NCBI GenBank assembly: GCA_902521485.1
Contig: CABYRQ010000009.1
Span: 1 to 48,423, forward strand
Origin: an uncultured Alphaproteobacteria bacterium
GTDB lineage: Bacteria > Pseudomonadota > Alphaproteobacteria > HIMB59
Length of the DNA stretch: 48,423 nucleotides
Direction: 5' to 3'
Made by a program: the position numbers and the translations under genes. Under the pieces are notes generated by a model that saw nothing but the letters and a program-made list of their open reading frames with translations, searched no databases and was not told where the DNA came from. This document shows, piece by piece, positions 8,144 to 15,488 of the stretch (the stretch's first letter is position 1; each line of letters begins with the position of its first letter).

Positions 8144-9182
8144 TTAACAATCCAACAGAAAGACCATAATAGTTAGAGCAGTTGTAAGAGAGAATATTTA
8201 AATAATTATCATAAACAATAAAATATCTGTAATCACCCTCTTGCCTACCCATCTTTAATAGATAGCTATTAATATCTAAATTATCTAGAGAATTACCATT
8301 AATCTTTTTAAAATTCATTAGTCTAAATTCATTTAAAGGTAATTTTTTTGATAATTTTTTTACTGCCAAACAACCTTTTTCTCTTTTTACGAACAATTTA
8401 GGTTCTAAAGATTTTATATTTTCTGGGGGGATAACTTCTCTACCCCAAGTGTAATTTGGATCCCATTTGTTTGAACCTACTCCTTGTAAATACCTTGCAA
8501 TTGAAGCGAGTGAGTCTTCAGTGTCAGTCCATATATTCTTCTTACCATCGTTATTAAAATCTTGAGCATAATTTAGAAAACTAGAGGGCATGAATTGATT
8601 TTGACCCATTGCTCCTGCCCAAGAACCTTTGAAATTAGCAACATTAATGTGTCCTTGCTCAAGAATTTTTAGTGCATTATATAATTCTTTCGTAAAGTAT
8701 CGTCTTCTTCTTTCGTCATATGACATGGTTAACAGGCTTTCTAATACAGGATAATTGCCTGTAATTTTTCCGTAAGCAGTTTCTAAACCCCATATAGATA
8801 AAATAAATCTTGATTGAACATTATAATAGTTATCAATTTTATTTAATAAATTACTGTATTTACTTTTATTATTAAGTCCATTTTGAATCCTTGTTTCCGA
8901 ATTTCTTTTTTCAATATATTCCGAAAAAGTTAAAGTAAATTCTGGCTGGCACTTATCATTTTCAATAACTCTTTTATTTACCTCATATGGCGCAATTAAT
9001 TTTGATACAAAATCCTCATCTAGCCCAAATTCGTTCGATCTATTTACAACTTCAATTTTCCAGCTTTCAAAACCTGAAAAATCATAGTTTTGAAGCACGT
9101 CACAATTTTTTGGATCATGTGCATGCAAATTCAAAGTAAATAAATATATAAATACTGATTTTAATAATAATTTGATGAGCAT
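8127..9182 (-). CDS. mltB: lytic murein transglycosylase, MltB family
   Basis: A 351-residue transglycosylase of the SLT_2/MltB family that cleaves glycan strands to 1,6-anhydro-muropeptides. It has a signal peptide (to about residue 20) and no lipobox, so it should be soluble in the periplasm. The catalytic Glu is in WGLETAYG (about residue 131), followed by AGAMGQNQFMPSSF and an FNNDGKKNIW loop. It is the first gene of the operon, and grouping with the RlpA-like lipoprotein and dacC makes a wall-remodelling module. Confidence 0.95.
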   Translation of the reverse strand: MLIKLLLKSVFIYLFTLNLHAHDPKNCDVLQNYDFSGFESWKIEVVNRSNEFGLDEDFVSKLIAPYEVNKRVIENDKCQPEFTLTFSEYIEKRNSETRIQNGLNNKSKYSNLLNKIDNYYNVQSRFILSIWGLETAYGKITGNYPVLESLLTMSYDERRRRYFTKELYNALKILEQGHINVANFKGSWAGAMGQNQFMPSSFLNYAQDFNNDGKKNIWTDTEDSLASIARYLQGVGSNKWDPNYTWGREVIPPENIKSLEPKLFVKREKGCLAVKKLSKKLPLNEFRLMNFKKINGNSLDNLDINSYLLKMGRQEGDYRYFIVYDNYLNILSYNCSNYYGLSVGLLSDKFK

Positions 9183-9204
9183 ACGATTCTATTAAACAGT
9201 TTAT

Positions 9205-9232
9205 ATTATAAAATCTTTAAGATTAGTGACAA
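9205..9232 (-). promoter_or_regulatory. sigma-70 promoter of the mltB operon
   Basis: Read on the minus strand: TTGTCA (9232–9227), a 16-bp spacer, then TATAAT (9210–9205). Transcription would start near 9198, giving a leader of about 16 bases before the mltB ATG at 9182. It lies in the only gap (71 bp) upstream of the eight-gene operon. Confidence 0.7.
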
Positions 9233-9253
9233 CGAGAGTAACTATAATTTAAT

Positions 9254-10402
9254 TTAATTAAATTTAATATTATTGGAAGAAAGGTCAGATATTTTATTAC
9301 AGCCCATCAATTTCATATCTCGTTCCAACTCTGTTTTATAAATACTTAAAGCTTTTTCTACACCTACTTGTCCAGCAGCTGCCAATGCATATAAATAAAG
9401 TCTTCCTCCAGCACAAGCTTTAGCTCCCAATGACAAAGCTTTAAGCATATGAGTACCTCTTTGAATACCCCCTTCGCAAATTACATCCACTCTATCACCT
9501 ACTGCCTCTGCTATATCAGCCAACTGATCAAAAGGTGAGCTCGCCCCATCTAATTGCCTACCTCCGTGGTTAGAAACGACAATTCCAGTACATCCGATAT
9601 CCACTGCTCTTTTTGCATCTTCAACACTCAGTATTCCTTTTAATGCAAAATGACCACCCCAGTCAGAACATAATTTTTCAGCATCTTTCCAATTCATATC
9701 TTGATCGAGCATACTAGAAAAGTAATTACCAATGGAGATAGCAGTATTAGTACCCTCTTTTACATAATCTTGAAGGTGTGGAAGTTCAAATTTACCTTTA
9801 GTTAAATAATTAATTGCCCATGTTGGTTTAGTAACATAACTGAACATGCTTGATAAAGTAAATTTAGGAGGTGATGTAAATCCAGTTCTTATATCTCTTT
9901 CTCTATTGCCACCTGTTATAGTATCAACAGTCAAAGCCATAACATCAAAATTGGCATCTTTTGCTCTTTGTAGAATTGAATTGTTTAATCCCTTATCTTT
10001 GTGATAATAAAATTGAAACATCTTTGGCGTATCCACTAAATTCGATATCTCCTCAACACTAACCGTAGCCAAAGAAGAAACACCAAACATAGTATTAAAT
10101 TTTTGAGCTGCCTTAGCTACAGCTCTCTCTCCCTCATAATGAAATATCCTCTGAAGAGCTGTTGGTGAACAATAAAAAGGTAAATCTATTTTTTTTCCAA
10201 AAATAGTCGTAGATAAATCAACATCTTTTACACCTCTTAATACGTTTGGTATTAAATCAACATCATCAAAGGCAGATGTATTTCTTCTATATGTTACTTC
10301 ATCATCTGCAGCACCATCGATATAATGGAATACGGGAGATGGAAGTTTTTTTTTGGCTAACTTCCTGAAATCTTTGAAATTTAAGCAGTTATCTAATCTC
10401 AT
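9254..10402 (-). CDS. lldD: FMN-dependent alpha-hydroxy-acid dehydrogenase (LldD-like)
   Basis: A 382-residue FMN enzyme of the L-lactate dehydrogenase/glycolate oxidase family, oxidising a 2-hydroxy acid to the keto acid. Motifs: HYIDGAADDEVTYRRN (N-terminal FMN/substrate site), GVSSLATVSVEEI, the catalytic-His segment SNHGGRQLDGA, and the phosphate-binding GGIQRG...GRLYLY region. An upstream in-frame TTG at 10456 would extend it, but the ATG at 10402 (MRLDNCLNFKDF) matches the usual family start and avoids overlapping the divergent gene at 10444. Lactate is the likeliest substrate; other 2-hydroxy acids are possible. Confidence 0.88.
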   Translation of the reverse strand: MRLDNCLNFKDFRKLAKKKLPSPVFHYIDGAADDEVTYRRNTSAFDDVDLIPNVLRGVKDVDLSTTIFGKKIDLPFYCSPTALQRIFHYEGERAVAKAAQKFNTMFGVSSLATVSVEEISNLVDTPKMFQFYYHKDKGLNNSILQRAKDANFDVMALTVDTITGGNRERDIRTGFTSPPKFTLSSMFSYVTKPTWAINYLTKGKFELPHLQDYVKEGTNTAISIGNYFSSMLDQDMNWKDAEKLCSDWGGHFALKGILSVEDAKRAVDIGCTGIVVSNHGGRQLDGASSPFDQLADIAEAVGDRVDVICEGGIQRGTHMLKALSLGAKACAGGRLYLYALAAAGQVGVEKALSIYKTELERDMKLMGCNKISDLSSNNIKFN

Positions 10403-10443
10403 AATAATTTTGCTAAAAAGCCTGTATTTGTTATAAATAACAC

Positions 10444-10830
10444 ATGATTTTGACAAATACAGGCAAAAAATTTGTTTATTCGGCTATTATTATGATGTTC
10501 CTATCCATGGTCCTGCCTTGGGAGTCTCTAGAGGAATATACATATTCCGAGTCAATGGGCTTAACGTTAAATGTTATCCCAGCAATAATTTTTGTTTGTG
10601 CGGCAGTCATAGTTGTATTAAAACCCTTAGCTGTACTTTTAAGTAAAATTGGAACCAATTACATATTTTTATTACTTTGCCTACTCCAAGCAATAATTCT
10701 GTACATAGGTATGCAGTATTATCCAGATACATACACGATTGGATATCTTTTATTTCCCGCTTCAGTTGTTGTATTTATGTTAGGTGCTATTTTCAGCACT
10801 AATAGAATAGACGGAACCACTGGTAATTAG
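10444..10830 (+). CDS. four-helix membrane protein, unknown function
   Basis: A 128-residue hydrophobic protein with about four membrane segments (roughly 10–25, 40–62, 68–90, 95–115). It starts with ATG 41 bases from the divergent lldD start. No family recognised and no catalytic motifs. The C-terminus is short, polar and probably cytoplasmic. It converges with the TauE/SafE permease gene. Confidence 0.65.
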   Translation: MILTNTGKKFVYSAIIMMFLSMVLPWESLEEYTYSESMGLTLNVIPAIIFVCAAVIVVLKPLAVLLSKIGTNYIFLLLCLLQAIILYIGMQYYPDTYTIGYLLFPASVVVFMLGAIFSTNRIDGTTGN

Positions 10831-10840
10831 TTAATTTCAA

Positions 10841-11596
10841 TTACAAAACACCATTAATTAAAATTATCCCACTCATCAATAGTAACATAATATAAAATAA
10901 CTTTTTAAATAATATTTCTGAAACGTATCTTCTAATTATTTTTCCTAAGAAAAAACCTATTACAACTGGTATGGATACAATTAATGAAGGAATTATTGTG
11001 TTTATATCAATTAGCTTTAAAAATATAAAAGAAAAAAATTGCATTAAACTATAAAGTAAAAAAGCCAATCCCATAAATTGAACAGTTTTTTCTTTATCAT
11101 ATTTAAGTGATTGTAATAAAAATACAAAAGGCATGGTATAAATACTTGTAAGACCAATAATAAATCCATTAAAAGACCCTGCTATCGATTGAATTAATGA
11201 ACTTTTATGATTAGGTATTGAAATAATTCTATTTGATAAAAAAAGAGTAGAATTAATAAATAGTAAAATAGCTATAAATATTAAAATTAAATCCGATTGC
11301 AGTGTTTTAAGTAAAATTACTCCTGGAATGATGATTAGAGTTGAAAAGATTAAAAAAAATTTCGTATCAATAGAAATTTTCCTCAAATTATTTCCATTTA
11401 TCATCTGAAAAAAACTAGTAATAATTGTTGGTATTATAACAAGAGCTATTGTTTCTTTAACATCCACGACAAATGAGAGTAAAGAAATTACAACTGTGAT
11501 TAGTCCAACACCAAGTATACCTTGGGTAATGCCACCAATAAAATATGCTAATAAAATATAAAAAAAAGTTAATGTTGGAAGATTACTTAAAATCAC
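10841..11596 (-). CDS. TauE/SafE-family membrane permease
   Basis: A 251-residue membrane protein with about eight helices and the family's two-half architecture. Each half carries a Gly-rich opening: YFIGGITQGILGVG near the N-terminus, and AGSFNGFIIGLTSI in the middle. Members export sulfite, sulfoacetate or other small anions, but the specificity here is unknown. The start codon is GTG. The left edge of the tRNA-associated insertion lies about 60–100 bp upstream of it. Confidence 0.85.
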   Translation of the reverse strand: MILSNLPTLTFFYILLAYFIGGITQGILGVGLITVVISLLSFVVDVKETIALVIIPTIITSFFQMINGNNLRKISIDTKFFLIFSTLIIIPGVILLKTLQSDLILIFIAILLFINSTLFLSNRIISIPNHKSSLIQSIAGSFNGFIIGLTSIYTMPFVFLLQSLKYDKEKTVQFMGLAFLLYSLMQFFSFIFLKLIDINTIIPSLIVSIPVVIGFFLGKIIRRYVSEILFKKLFYIMLLLMSGIILINGVL

Positions 11597-11653
11597 TTAA
11601 AAACATAACATGAGTGGCAGAAGAATATATCAACTAAAAATATAAAATTACGA

Positions 11654-11681
11654 TTGATTTAAAAATAACGTAATATATACA
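11654..11681 (+). promoter_or_regulatory. duplicated tRNA-Ser promoter upstream of tRNA fragment
   Basis: TTGATT, 16-bp spacer, TATACA. It matches the promoter of the intact tRNA at 13619–13646 in boxes and spacing, and both share the 17-mer GTAATATATACATTCTA (11670–11686 and 13635–13651). If active, it would transcribe a tRNA-half-like RNA. Confidence 0.55.
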
Positions 11682-11701
11682 TTCTAGACGTTTATGACAT
11701 C

Positions 11702-11741
11702 GGAAGGATGGCTGAGCGGTTGAAAGCACCGGTCTTGAAAA
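11702..11741 (+). pseudogene. tRNA-Ser(TGA) 5'-half remnant
   Basis: Forty bases identical to the first 40 of the intact tRNA-Ser at 13668 except one C/T difference in the D-arm (ctgagCggtt versus ctgagTggtt). Similarity stops immediately after the anticodon loop (cttgaaa plus one base), so the variable arm, T-arm and acceptor 3' strand are missing. The breakpoint at the anticodon loop is the classic crossover point for tRNA-targeting tyrosine recombinases, though no recombinase gene is seen here. Confidence 0.85.
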
Positions 11742-11845
11742 TCTTCTACAATTAAATATATCAACAAATATTATTGATAAATTTGAAGTTTTTATGTTTG
11801 TTCTCTAATCATAAACATCTGTTTTATACCTATAATGTCACAAAA

Positions 11846-11862
11846 ATGGTTCTGAGAACCAT
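11846..11862. repeat. 17-bp palindrome with GGTTCT/AGAACC half-sites (left)
   Basis: ATGGTTCTGAGAACCAT is a perfect palindrome with 8-bp arms around a central G. The same ATGGTTCT word recurs twice near the right end of the insertion (13567–13574 and 13578–13585). An inverted AGAACC lies at 13530–13535. Half-sites at both ends of a tRNA-flanked segment look like recombinase arm sites or an operator family. Confidence 0.5.
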
Positions 11863-11941
11863 AAAATACTTAGTATCAAAAAAAATAATATTTCAATGTT
11901 TTTAAAATTCCTTGATTACGAGAATAGGAATATGAATTTTT

Positions 11942-12346
11942 TCAATTTTTAATTTTGTGTAACTTGTATGAAATAAATACACTTATTAGAGCTAAATAAA
12001 TTGAATATAAAGGCAAATCAAAGCCAGAGTTCAATTTTAAGCTCGAATTAATGTAATGAAATGTAAGAGCTACATAAACGAGGCTCATTAAAATATTAAA
12101 AACTAGAATCGGTGTTCTAAAAATAATTTTATTTTTGATTAACAAGTAGGCAGAAAGAAGAAAAGCTATTGGACTATAAAGAACTGCAAAAGCAAATAAA
12201 TTAGATATAAGTTGATAAACATCAGGGCTACTAGTTAAAAAACTCCCCACTCTAAATCTGACGTAATCAATACTCAAAAATGCCCAAGCAGCAAATAAAC
12301 CAAAAACTGTATGAATTACTGCTAGAGGTATTTTTATTTTTTTCAA
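11942..12346 (-). CDS. four-helix membrane protein, insertion cargo
   Basis: A 134-residue hydrophobic protein with about four membrane helices (roughly 7–27, 42–68, 75–97, 108–128) and a basic C-terminus. No family recognised. Its stop is at 11942, and its ATG lies directly against the stop of the coiled-coil gene upstream (zero-base gap), so the two are co-transcribed. It lies between the two tRNA-Ser copies and is therefore probably accessory. Confidence 0.6.
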   Translation of the reverse strand: MKKIKIPLAVIHTVFGLFAAWAFLSIDYVRFRVGSFLTSSPDVYQLISNLFAFAVLYSPIAFLLSAYLLIKNKIIFRTPILVFNILMSLVYVALTFHYINSSLKLNSGFDLPLYSIYLALISVFISYKLHKIKN

Positions 12347-12559
12347 TTATTTATCTAGTTTGCTTTTAATTTCTTCCAAATCTTTTTCTATACCGCCTAA
12401 TCTAGCATGAATTGCATCTATTTTTTGTTTTTTCTCAATAGATGAGTGTTCATATTTTTCCCACAAATAATTTATAAAGTAACATACAATACCCACACCA
12501 ATTAAGATTAAGATGCCAAGCAAAATTTCAAAAGATATGTCCAAATAATTATCTTTCAT
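12347..12559 (-). CDS. single-pass membrane protein with coiled coil, insertion cargo
   Basis: Seventy residues from the ATG at 12559. A longer reading from 12586 adds nine residues, but an AAAGGATT ribosome-binding site precedes 12559. It has one transmembrane helix (about 8–31) followed by a charged heptad-like region (38–70, ending GIEKDLEEIKSKLDK). The architecture recalls PspB-type regulators, but I see no sequence basis for that name. It sits between the secreted protein gene (16-bp gap) and the four-helix protein. Confidence 0.6.
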   Translation of the reverse strand: MKDNYLDISFEILLGILILIGVGIVCYFINYLWEKYEHSSIEKKQKIDAIHARLGGIEKDLEEIKSKLDK

Positions 12560-12575
12560 ATTTTTTAATCCTTTT

Positions 12576-13514
12576 TCATTTTGCAACTAGATTTTTGGAA
12601 ATATATTCATAAATTTTAACTTCTACTTCATCAAACTTATCATTTAATTCAACGCCGTATTTCTCAATCAGCCTATCTGTAAATAAAAAGATTTTCTCTT
12701 TTTGTTCTATCTTCAAACTATTTAAATGTTGTAATTGTAGATTGAATATAACTACATCATCGTCTAATTCTTCCTCATTAATTTGCACTGGCTGACCACT
12801 TTCATCTTTTTTATCCCAATTCAAATAATAAGTATTTCCATTTGTTTTATAAACACCATGCCCAAAAAAATTCATATCACTTGTATTGTTCATTTTGGCA
12901 AAGTGTGTTGTTGTCTCTAGAGGCTGCATATTATTTGCTCTATCAAGTTTAGTGTCACTTTCATAATAGAATGTATTGGGAATGAATTCTCCGTTTTCAT
13001 CAGCTAAATAAGCCCAATAACTTGAGAGAACAAAATCGTTATCAATATCATTTATTTGTTTTATTTCTATTGGTGTTGTTTCACTAATTTTGTCTTCCCA
13101 ATATTCTCTAATCCTTGTTAACTCTAATTCATAATTATGTGTGGTCTCTAATCCATGTTTTTTTCCATCAAGAAATTCTTTTAACCATATGTTAGAGTTT
13201 TTCAGAATACCAAATTGCATCCCATTATTGATTTCATCTTTGTATTCTGAAAAAATTATGGAGGATCTGTCCTCAGGAATTTGAATAATTATGTCATCTT
13301 TAATAGAACCATCATCATTATATTCCCAATAGTAATGCCAATTACTTTGTTTATTAATGCAATGTGCAAAACCATTAAACTGTCCTATTCCAAGAATGTC
13401 TTGTCCTAAGCACTTCAAGCTTTCATCTTCCGTTTTCAATAACTCTGGATATAAGTTTAGTGGGATTAGTAAAAACAATGATAAAAATATTTTCATTATA
13501 TAAAATTTTATCAT
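12576..13514 (-). CDS. secreted MORN-like protein, insertion cargo
   Basis: A 312-residue protein with an N-terminal signal peptide; a second ATG at 13496 (MKIFLSLFLL) gives a cleaner signal and may be the true start. The body has degenerate MORN/YwqK-like stretches: WEYNDDGSIKDD, LKEFLDGKKHGLETTHNYE and GHGVYKTNGNTYYLNW. The C-terminal 60 residues are helical and charged. Two Cys (about 35 and 52) could form a disulfide. MORN-like repeats often bind membranes or act as surface scaffolds, but the role here is unknown. First gene of the three-gene cargo unit. Confidence 0.55.
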   Translation of the reverse strand: MIKFYIMKIFLSLFLLIPLNLYPELLKTEDESLKCLGQDILGIGQFNGFAHCINKQSNWHYYWEYNDDGSIKDDIIIQIPEDRSSIIFSEYKDEINNGMQFGILKNSNIWLKEFLDGKKHGLETTHNYELELTRIREYWEDKISETTPIEIKQINDIDNDFVLSSYWAYLADENGEFIPNTFYYESDTKLDRANNMQPLETTTHFAKMNNTSDMNFFGHGVYKTNGNTYYLNWDKKDESGQPVQINEEELDDDVVIFNLQLQHLNSLKIEQKEKIFLFTDRLIEKYGVELNDKFDEVEVKIYEYISKNLVAK

Positions 13515-13519
13515 AGCAT

Positions 13520-13551
13520 AGCGGTAGTTAGAACCGGCACAATAAACCGCT
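13520..13551. repeat. inverted repeat upstream of cargo operon
   Basis: AGCGGT (13520–13525) and ACCGCT (13546–13551) flank a 20-nt interior that holds an AGAACC half-site. It lies 6 bases upstream of the cargo gene start, where a repressor could act on the minus-strand promoter. Confidence 0.3.
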
Positions 13552-13566
13552 CATATTTTTATAAAA

Positions 13567-13585
13567 ATGGTTCTGAAATGGTTCT
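13567..13585. repeat. tandem ATGGTTCT repeats (right end of insertion)
   Basis: ATGGTTCT occurs at 13567–13574 and again at 13578–13585, spaced 11 bp (about one helical turn). The word equals one arm of the left-end palindrome at 11846–11862. Confidence 0.5.
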
Positions 13586-13618
13586 TAAAATTATCTTAAT
13601 TTCACTCTAAAAAAATAA

Positions 13619-13646
13619 TTGCTTTAAAAGTATTGTAATATATACA
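13619..13646 (+). promoter_or_regulatory. promoter of tRNA-Ser
   Basis: TTGCTT, 16-bp spacer, TATACA, 21 bases before the tRNA 5' end. The same arrangement is duplicated upstream of the tRNA fragment at 11702, which supports its being functional. Confidence 0.6.
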
Positions 13647-13667
13647 TTCTACACACTTTGAAATCTT

Positions 13668-13757
13668 GGAAGGATGGCTGAGTGGTTGAAAGCACCGGTC
13701 TTGAAAACCGGCAAAGGGGCAACTCTTTCCTGGGTTCGAATCCCAGTCCTTCCGCCA
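13668..13757 (+). tRNA. tRNA-Ser (anticodon TGA)
   Basis: A 90-nt class II tRNA. The acceptor stem GGAAGGA pairs with TCCTTCC (13747–13753), then discriminator G and an encoded CCA. Anticodon stem CCGGT/ACCGG encloses loop CTTGAAA with anticodon TGA at 13702–13704. A long variable arm follows, and the T-arm CTGGGTTCGAATCCCAG is complete. It reads UCA-type serine codons. A T-rich tract downstream (about 13792–13808) may end the transcript. Confidence 0.97.
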
Positions 13758-13821
13758 TTTGATCTAACTTCAATTTTCAAAATGTATAATTATTATTATT
13801 TTTTATTTAAAAGGAGAAAAA

Positions 13822-14184
13822 ATGACTGATCGTGTATGTATAAATCTTTCCTATGCTGTACCAAATGATAAAGCTGCTGAAGTTGAAAATATTTTTAGCA
13901 CCCATGGAAAATGGATGACTGAATTTTATTCTGATGGGACAGATCATTTATTAAATGCTTACTTTACTAAAGCACCGGAGTTTAAAGACCCTACCGATCC
14001 TAGTAAGGGCGAGACTGGAAACACATTATTTACAATAAATGAACAATTTGCATCTATGGAGAGTGTTCAAAGACATGTCGAAAATGCCAGTAAAAATGAT
14101 TATTTCCCAGATTTTGCAAAGTTACTAGAGGATTACGGTAAAGTTTTAAGTATGGGTGGTAGTGTATATGTTTCGATAAGATAA
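13822..14184 (+). CDS. hypothetical 120-residue cytoplasmic protein
   Basis: A soluble protein without signal peptide or membrane segment, preceded by a strong SD (AAAGGAG, 6 bases before ATG). Alternating beta and amphipathic stretches (VCINLSYAVP, then HLLNAYFTKAPEF, then SVYVSIR) suggest an alpha+beta, possibly dimeric alpha-beta barrel, fold. I cannot place it in a named family. It lies immediately downstream of tRNA-Ser and converges with the DUF2721 gene. Confidence 0.65.
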   Translation: MTDRVCINLSYAVPNDKAAEVENIFSTHGKWMTEFYSDGTDHLLNAYFTKAPEFKDPTDPSKGETGNTLFTINEQFASMESVQRHVENASKNDYFPDFAKLLEDYGKVLSMGGSVYVSIR

Positions 14185-14248
14185 AAAGGGAAGAAATAAA
14201 AAAAAGACAGAAATTAAATAGTCGATCAGCTTGAATATTATTTATATT

Positions 14249-14689
14249 CTAAAATTTATCTTTTAAAGTTCTCATTATGTCTAAATGCTCAGTTAAAGCC
14301 TCAAAAGATACAGCTAGTTCATATACAAGAGTGACTAATGCCAATAATACTAATAAAAGATGAATACCAAAACTTATAGCAGAGATGAAGCTGTAATTTA
14401 ATAACAAAAATAATAAGCTTGTGCACAATGCTATACCTCCAAAAAGAGATAAGTAAAGTGTGTAACGTAATAATTTAAGTCTTTTTTCATAATGCAAGAT
14501 ATGAAAAGAATATTCACTTTGACTTTTAAATCTTAATTTATTTGTTTCAATATTAGATCGAGAGTCTCTAATTAATTTTGCAAGAGTTGCATACCTAGCT
14601 ATAACCAATGTTATATAAATAGTGCAAGCAAAGAACATTGTCCCTAACATATTACTACTTAATAATATCTCGTGATTTACTATGTCCAT
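14249..14689 (-). CDS. DUF2721-family membrane protein
   Basis: A 146-residue protein with an N-terminal helix (about 10–28), a cytoplasmic basic section with the ARYATLAKLIRD pattern and RLKLLRYTLYLS, and two C-terminal helices (about 77–98 and 100–125). This is the DUF2721 layout. Function unknown. A hairpin of GAATAT/ATATTC (14233–14249) right at its stop may contribute to 3'-end formation. Confidence 0.75.
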   Translation of the reverse strand: MDIVNHEILLSSNMLGTMFFACTIYITLVIARYATLAKLIRDSRSNIETNKLRFKSQSEYSFHILHYEKRLKLLRYTLYLSLFGGIALCTSLLFLLLNYSFISAISFGIHLLLVLLALVTLVYELAVSFEALTEHLDIMRTLKDKF

Positions 14690-14713
14690 TGATAAAAAAT
14701 AGGTGATATTTAC

Positions 14714-15016
14714 TTAAATTACTACCTCAAAACCTTCAAACTGTGGGTGATCCAAATATACTGTTTTATGTTCACCAGCATTTTTATGAGCCATCCTAAA
14801 AGCTTCTGATTTAGTCCAATTAATAAAATCTTGCTTTGACTCCCATTCACTGTGAGATGCATAGAGTGTATATTCTTCATTAGACTCACTTTTTATTAAG
14901 TTAAATTTTTTGAAACCAGGAACTTCATTTAAGTGTGTATCTCTATTTTTCCATATTTCTTCAAAATAAGTCTCTTCACCTAATTTTACTTTAAATCGAT
15001 TCATTGCAATAAACAT
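14714..15016 (-). CDS. antibiotic-biosynthesis-monooxygenase (ABM) fold protein, HmoA-like
   Basis: A 100-residue ferredoxin-like dimeric alpha-beta barrel protein. The N-terminal FIAMNRFKVKLG, the ETYFEEIWKNRDTHL helix, VPGFKKFNLI and YASHSEWESKQDFINW follow the ABM/HmoA pattern. Family members bind and degrade heme or oxidise small aromatics. The conserved Asn6 and the C-terminal SEAFRMAH segment are compatible with heme binding, but no iron-related neighbour is present. Function is inferred from family only. Confidence 0.8.
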   Translation of the reverse strand: MFIAMNRFKVKLGEETYFEEIWKNRDTHLNEVPGFKKFNLIKSESNEEYTLYASHSEWESKQDFINWTKSEAFRMAHKNAGEHKTVYLDHPQFEGFEVVI

Positions 15017-15029
15017 GATTTATTTATGT

Positions 15030-15488
15030 CTATTCAGATATGATAATTCTAGTATTAGTACCAATAGCGATAGTTACTCTGGAACCAATTGGAATTTGTT
15101 CTGTGCCAGACTGAACTATTGAAATGTCATCATCTGTGTCATCAACGTCTACAACATATTGAAATCCTGTATGATCTCCTAATGATGAGCCAGCAACATA
15201 ACCTACTATTGCTCCACCAATGGTTCCAACCACAGCAGCAGCATCTCTACAATCATCATCAAAAATACCCTCTCCACATCCTACAACAAAACCTACTAAG
15301 CCTCCTGTAAGAGCGCCTAAACCAGAGCTTTCACCAGTAATTTTGACAGGCTCAGCTGCAACGAGAGTTCCATATTTAACTGTGTTAACTTTTTGGGTAT
15401 CAGATTTTTTTACCCCAGTATTAAAACCACCACATGCTGTTATCAATGTAAATAAAAATAAAAAAGATAATTTATGCAGGCCTATCAT
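15030..15488 (-). CDS. glycine-zipper outer-membrane lipoprotein (SlyB/Pcp-like)
   Basis: A 152-residue lipoprotein from the ATG at 15488. A longer in-frame reading from 15560 starts inside the upstream oxygenase gene and is unlikely. Signal peptide with lipobox LITAC (Cys19). The middle carries two Gly-rich hairpin helices, GLGALTGGLVGFVVGCGEGI and VVGTIGGAIVGYVAGSSLG, the glycine-zipper 2TM hallmark. A beta-rich C-terminal domain follows. SlyB-type proteins stabilise the outer membrane. Its first 17 bases overlap the oxygenase stop. Confidence 0.82.
   Translation of the reverse strand: MIGLHKLSFLFLFTLITACGGFNTGVKKSDTQKVNTVKYGTLVAAEPVKITGESSGLGALTGGLVGFVVGCGEGIFDDDCRDAAAVVGTIGGAIVGYVAGSSLGDHTGFQYVVDVDDTDDDISIVQSGTEQIPIGSRVTIAIGTNTRIIISE

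Larger units (their letters stand above)
11597..11941. other. 345-bp intergenic stretch: left end of tRNA-associated insertion
   Basis: No ORF is convincing here. It contains a duplicated tRNA promoter (11654–11681), a 40-nt tRNA-Ser 5' fragment (11702–11741), a 17-bp palindrome (11846–11862) and a weak hairpin (ATTCCT 11907–11912 with AGGAAT 11926–11931). That hairpin could serve as the 3' end of the minus-strand gene ending at 11942. The remainder is AT-rich without further recognisable structure. Confidence 0.7.

Noticed and set aside
9254-10456. LldD-like protein starting at 10456
   Set aside because: That start is a TTG and would overlap the divergent gene; the ATG at 10402 fits the family.
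11702-11790. A second complete tRNA-Ser gene
   Set aside because: Only the 5' 40 bases match; no variable arm, T-arm or matching acceptor strand follows within 100 bases.
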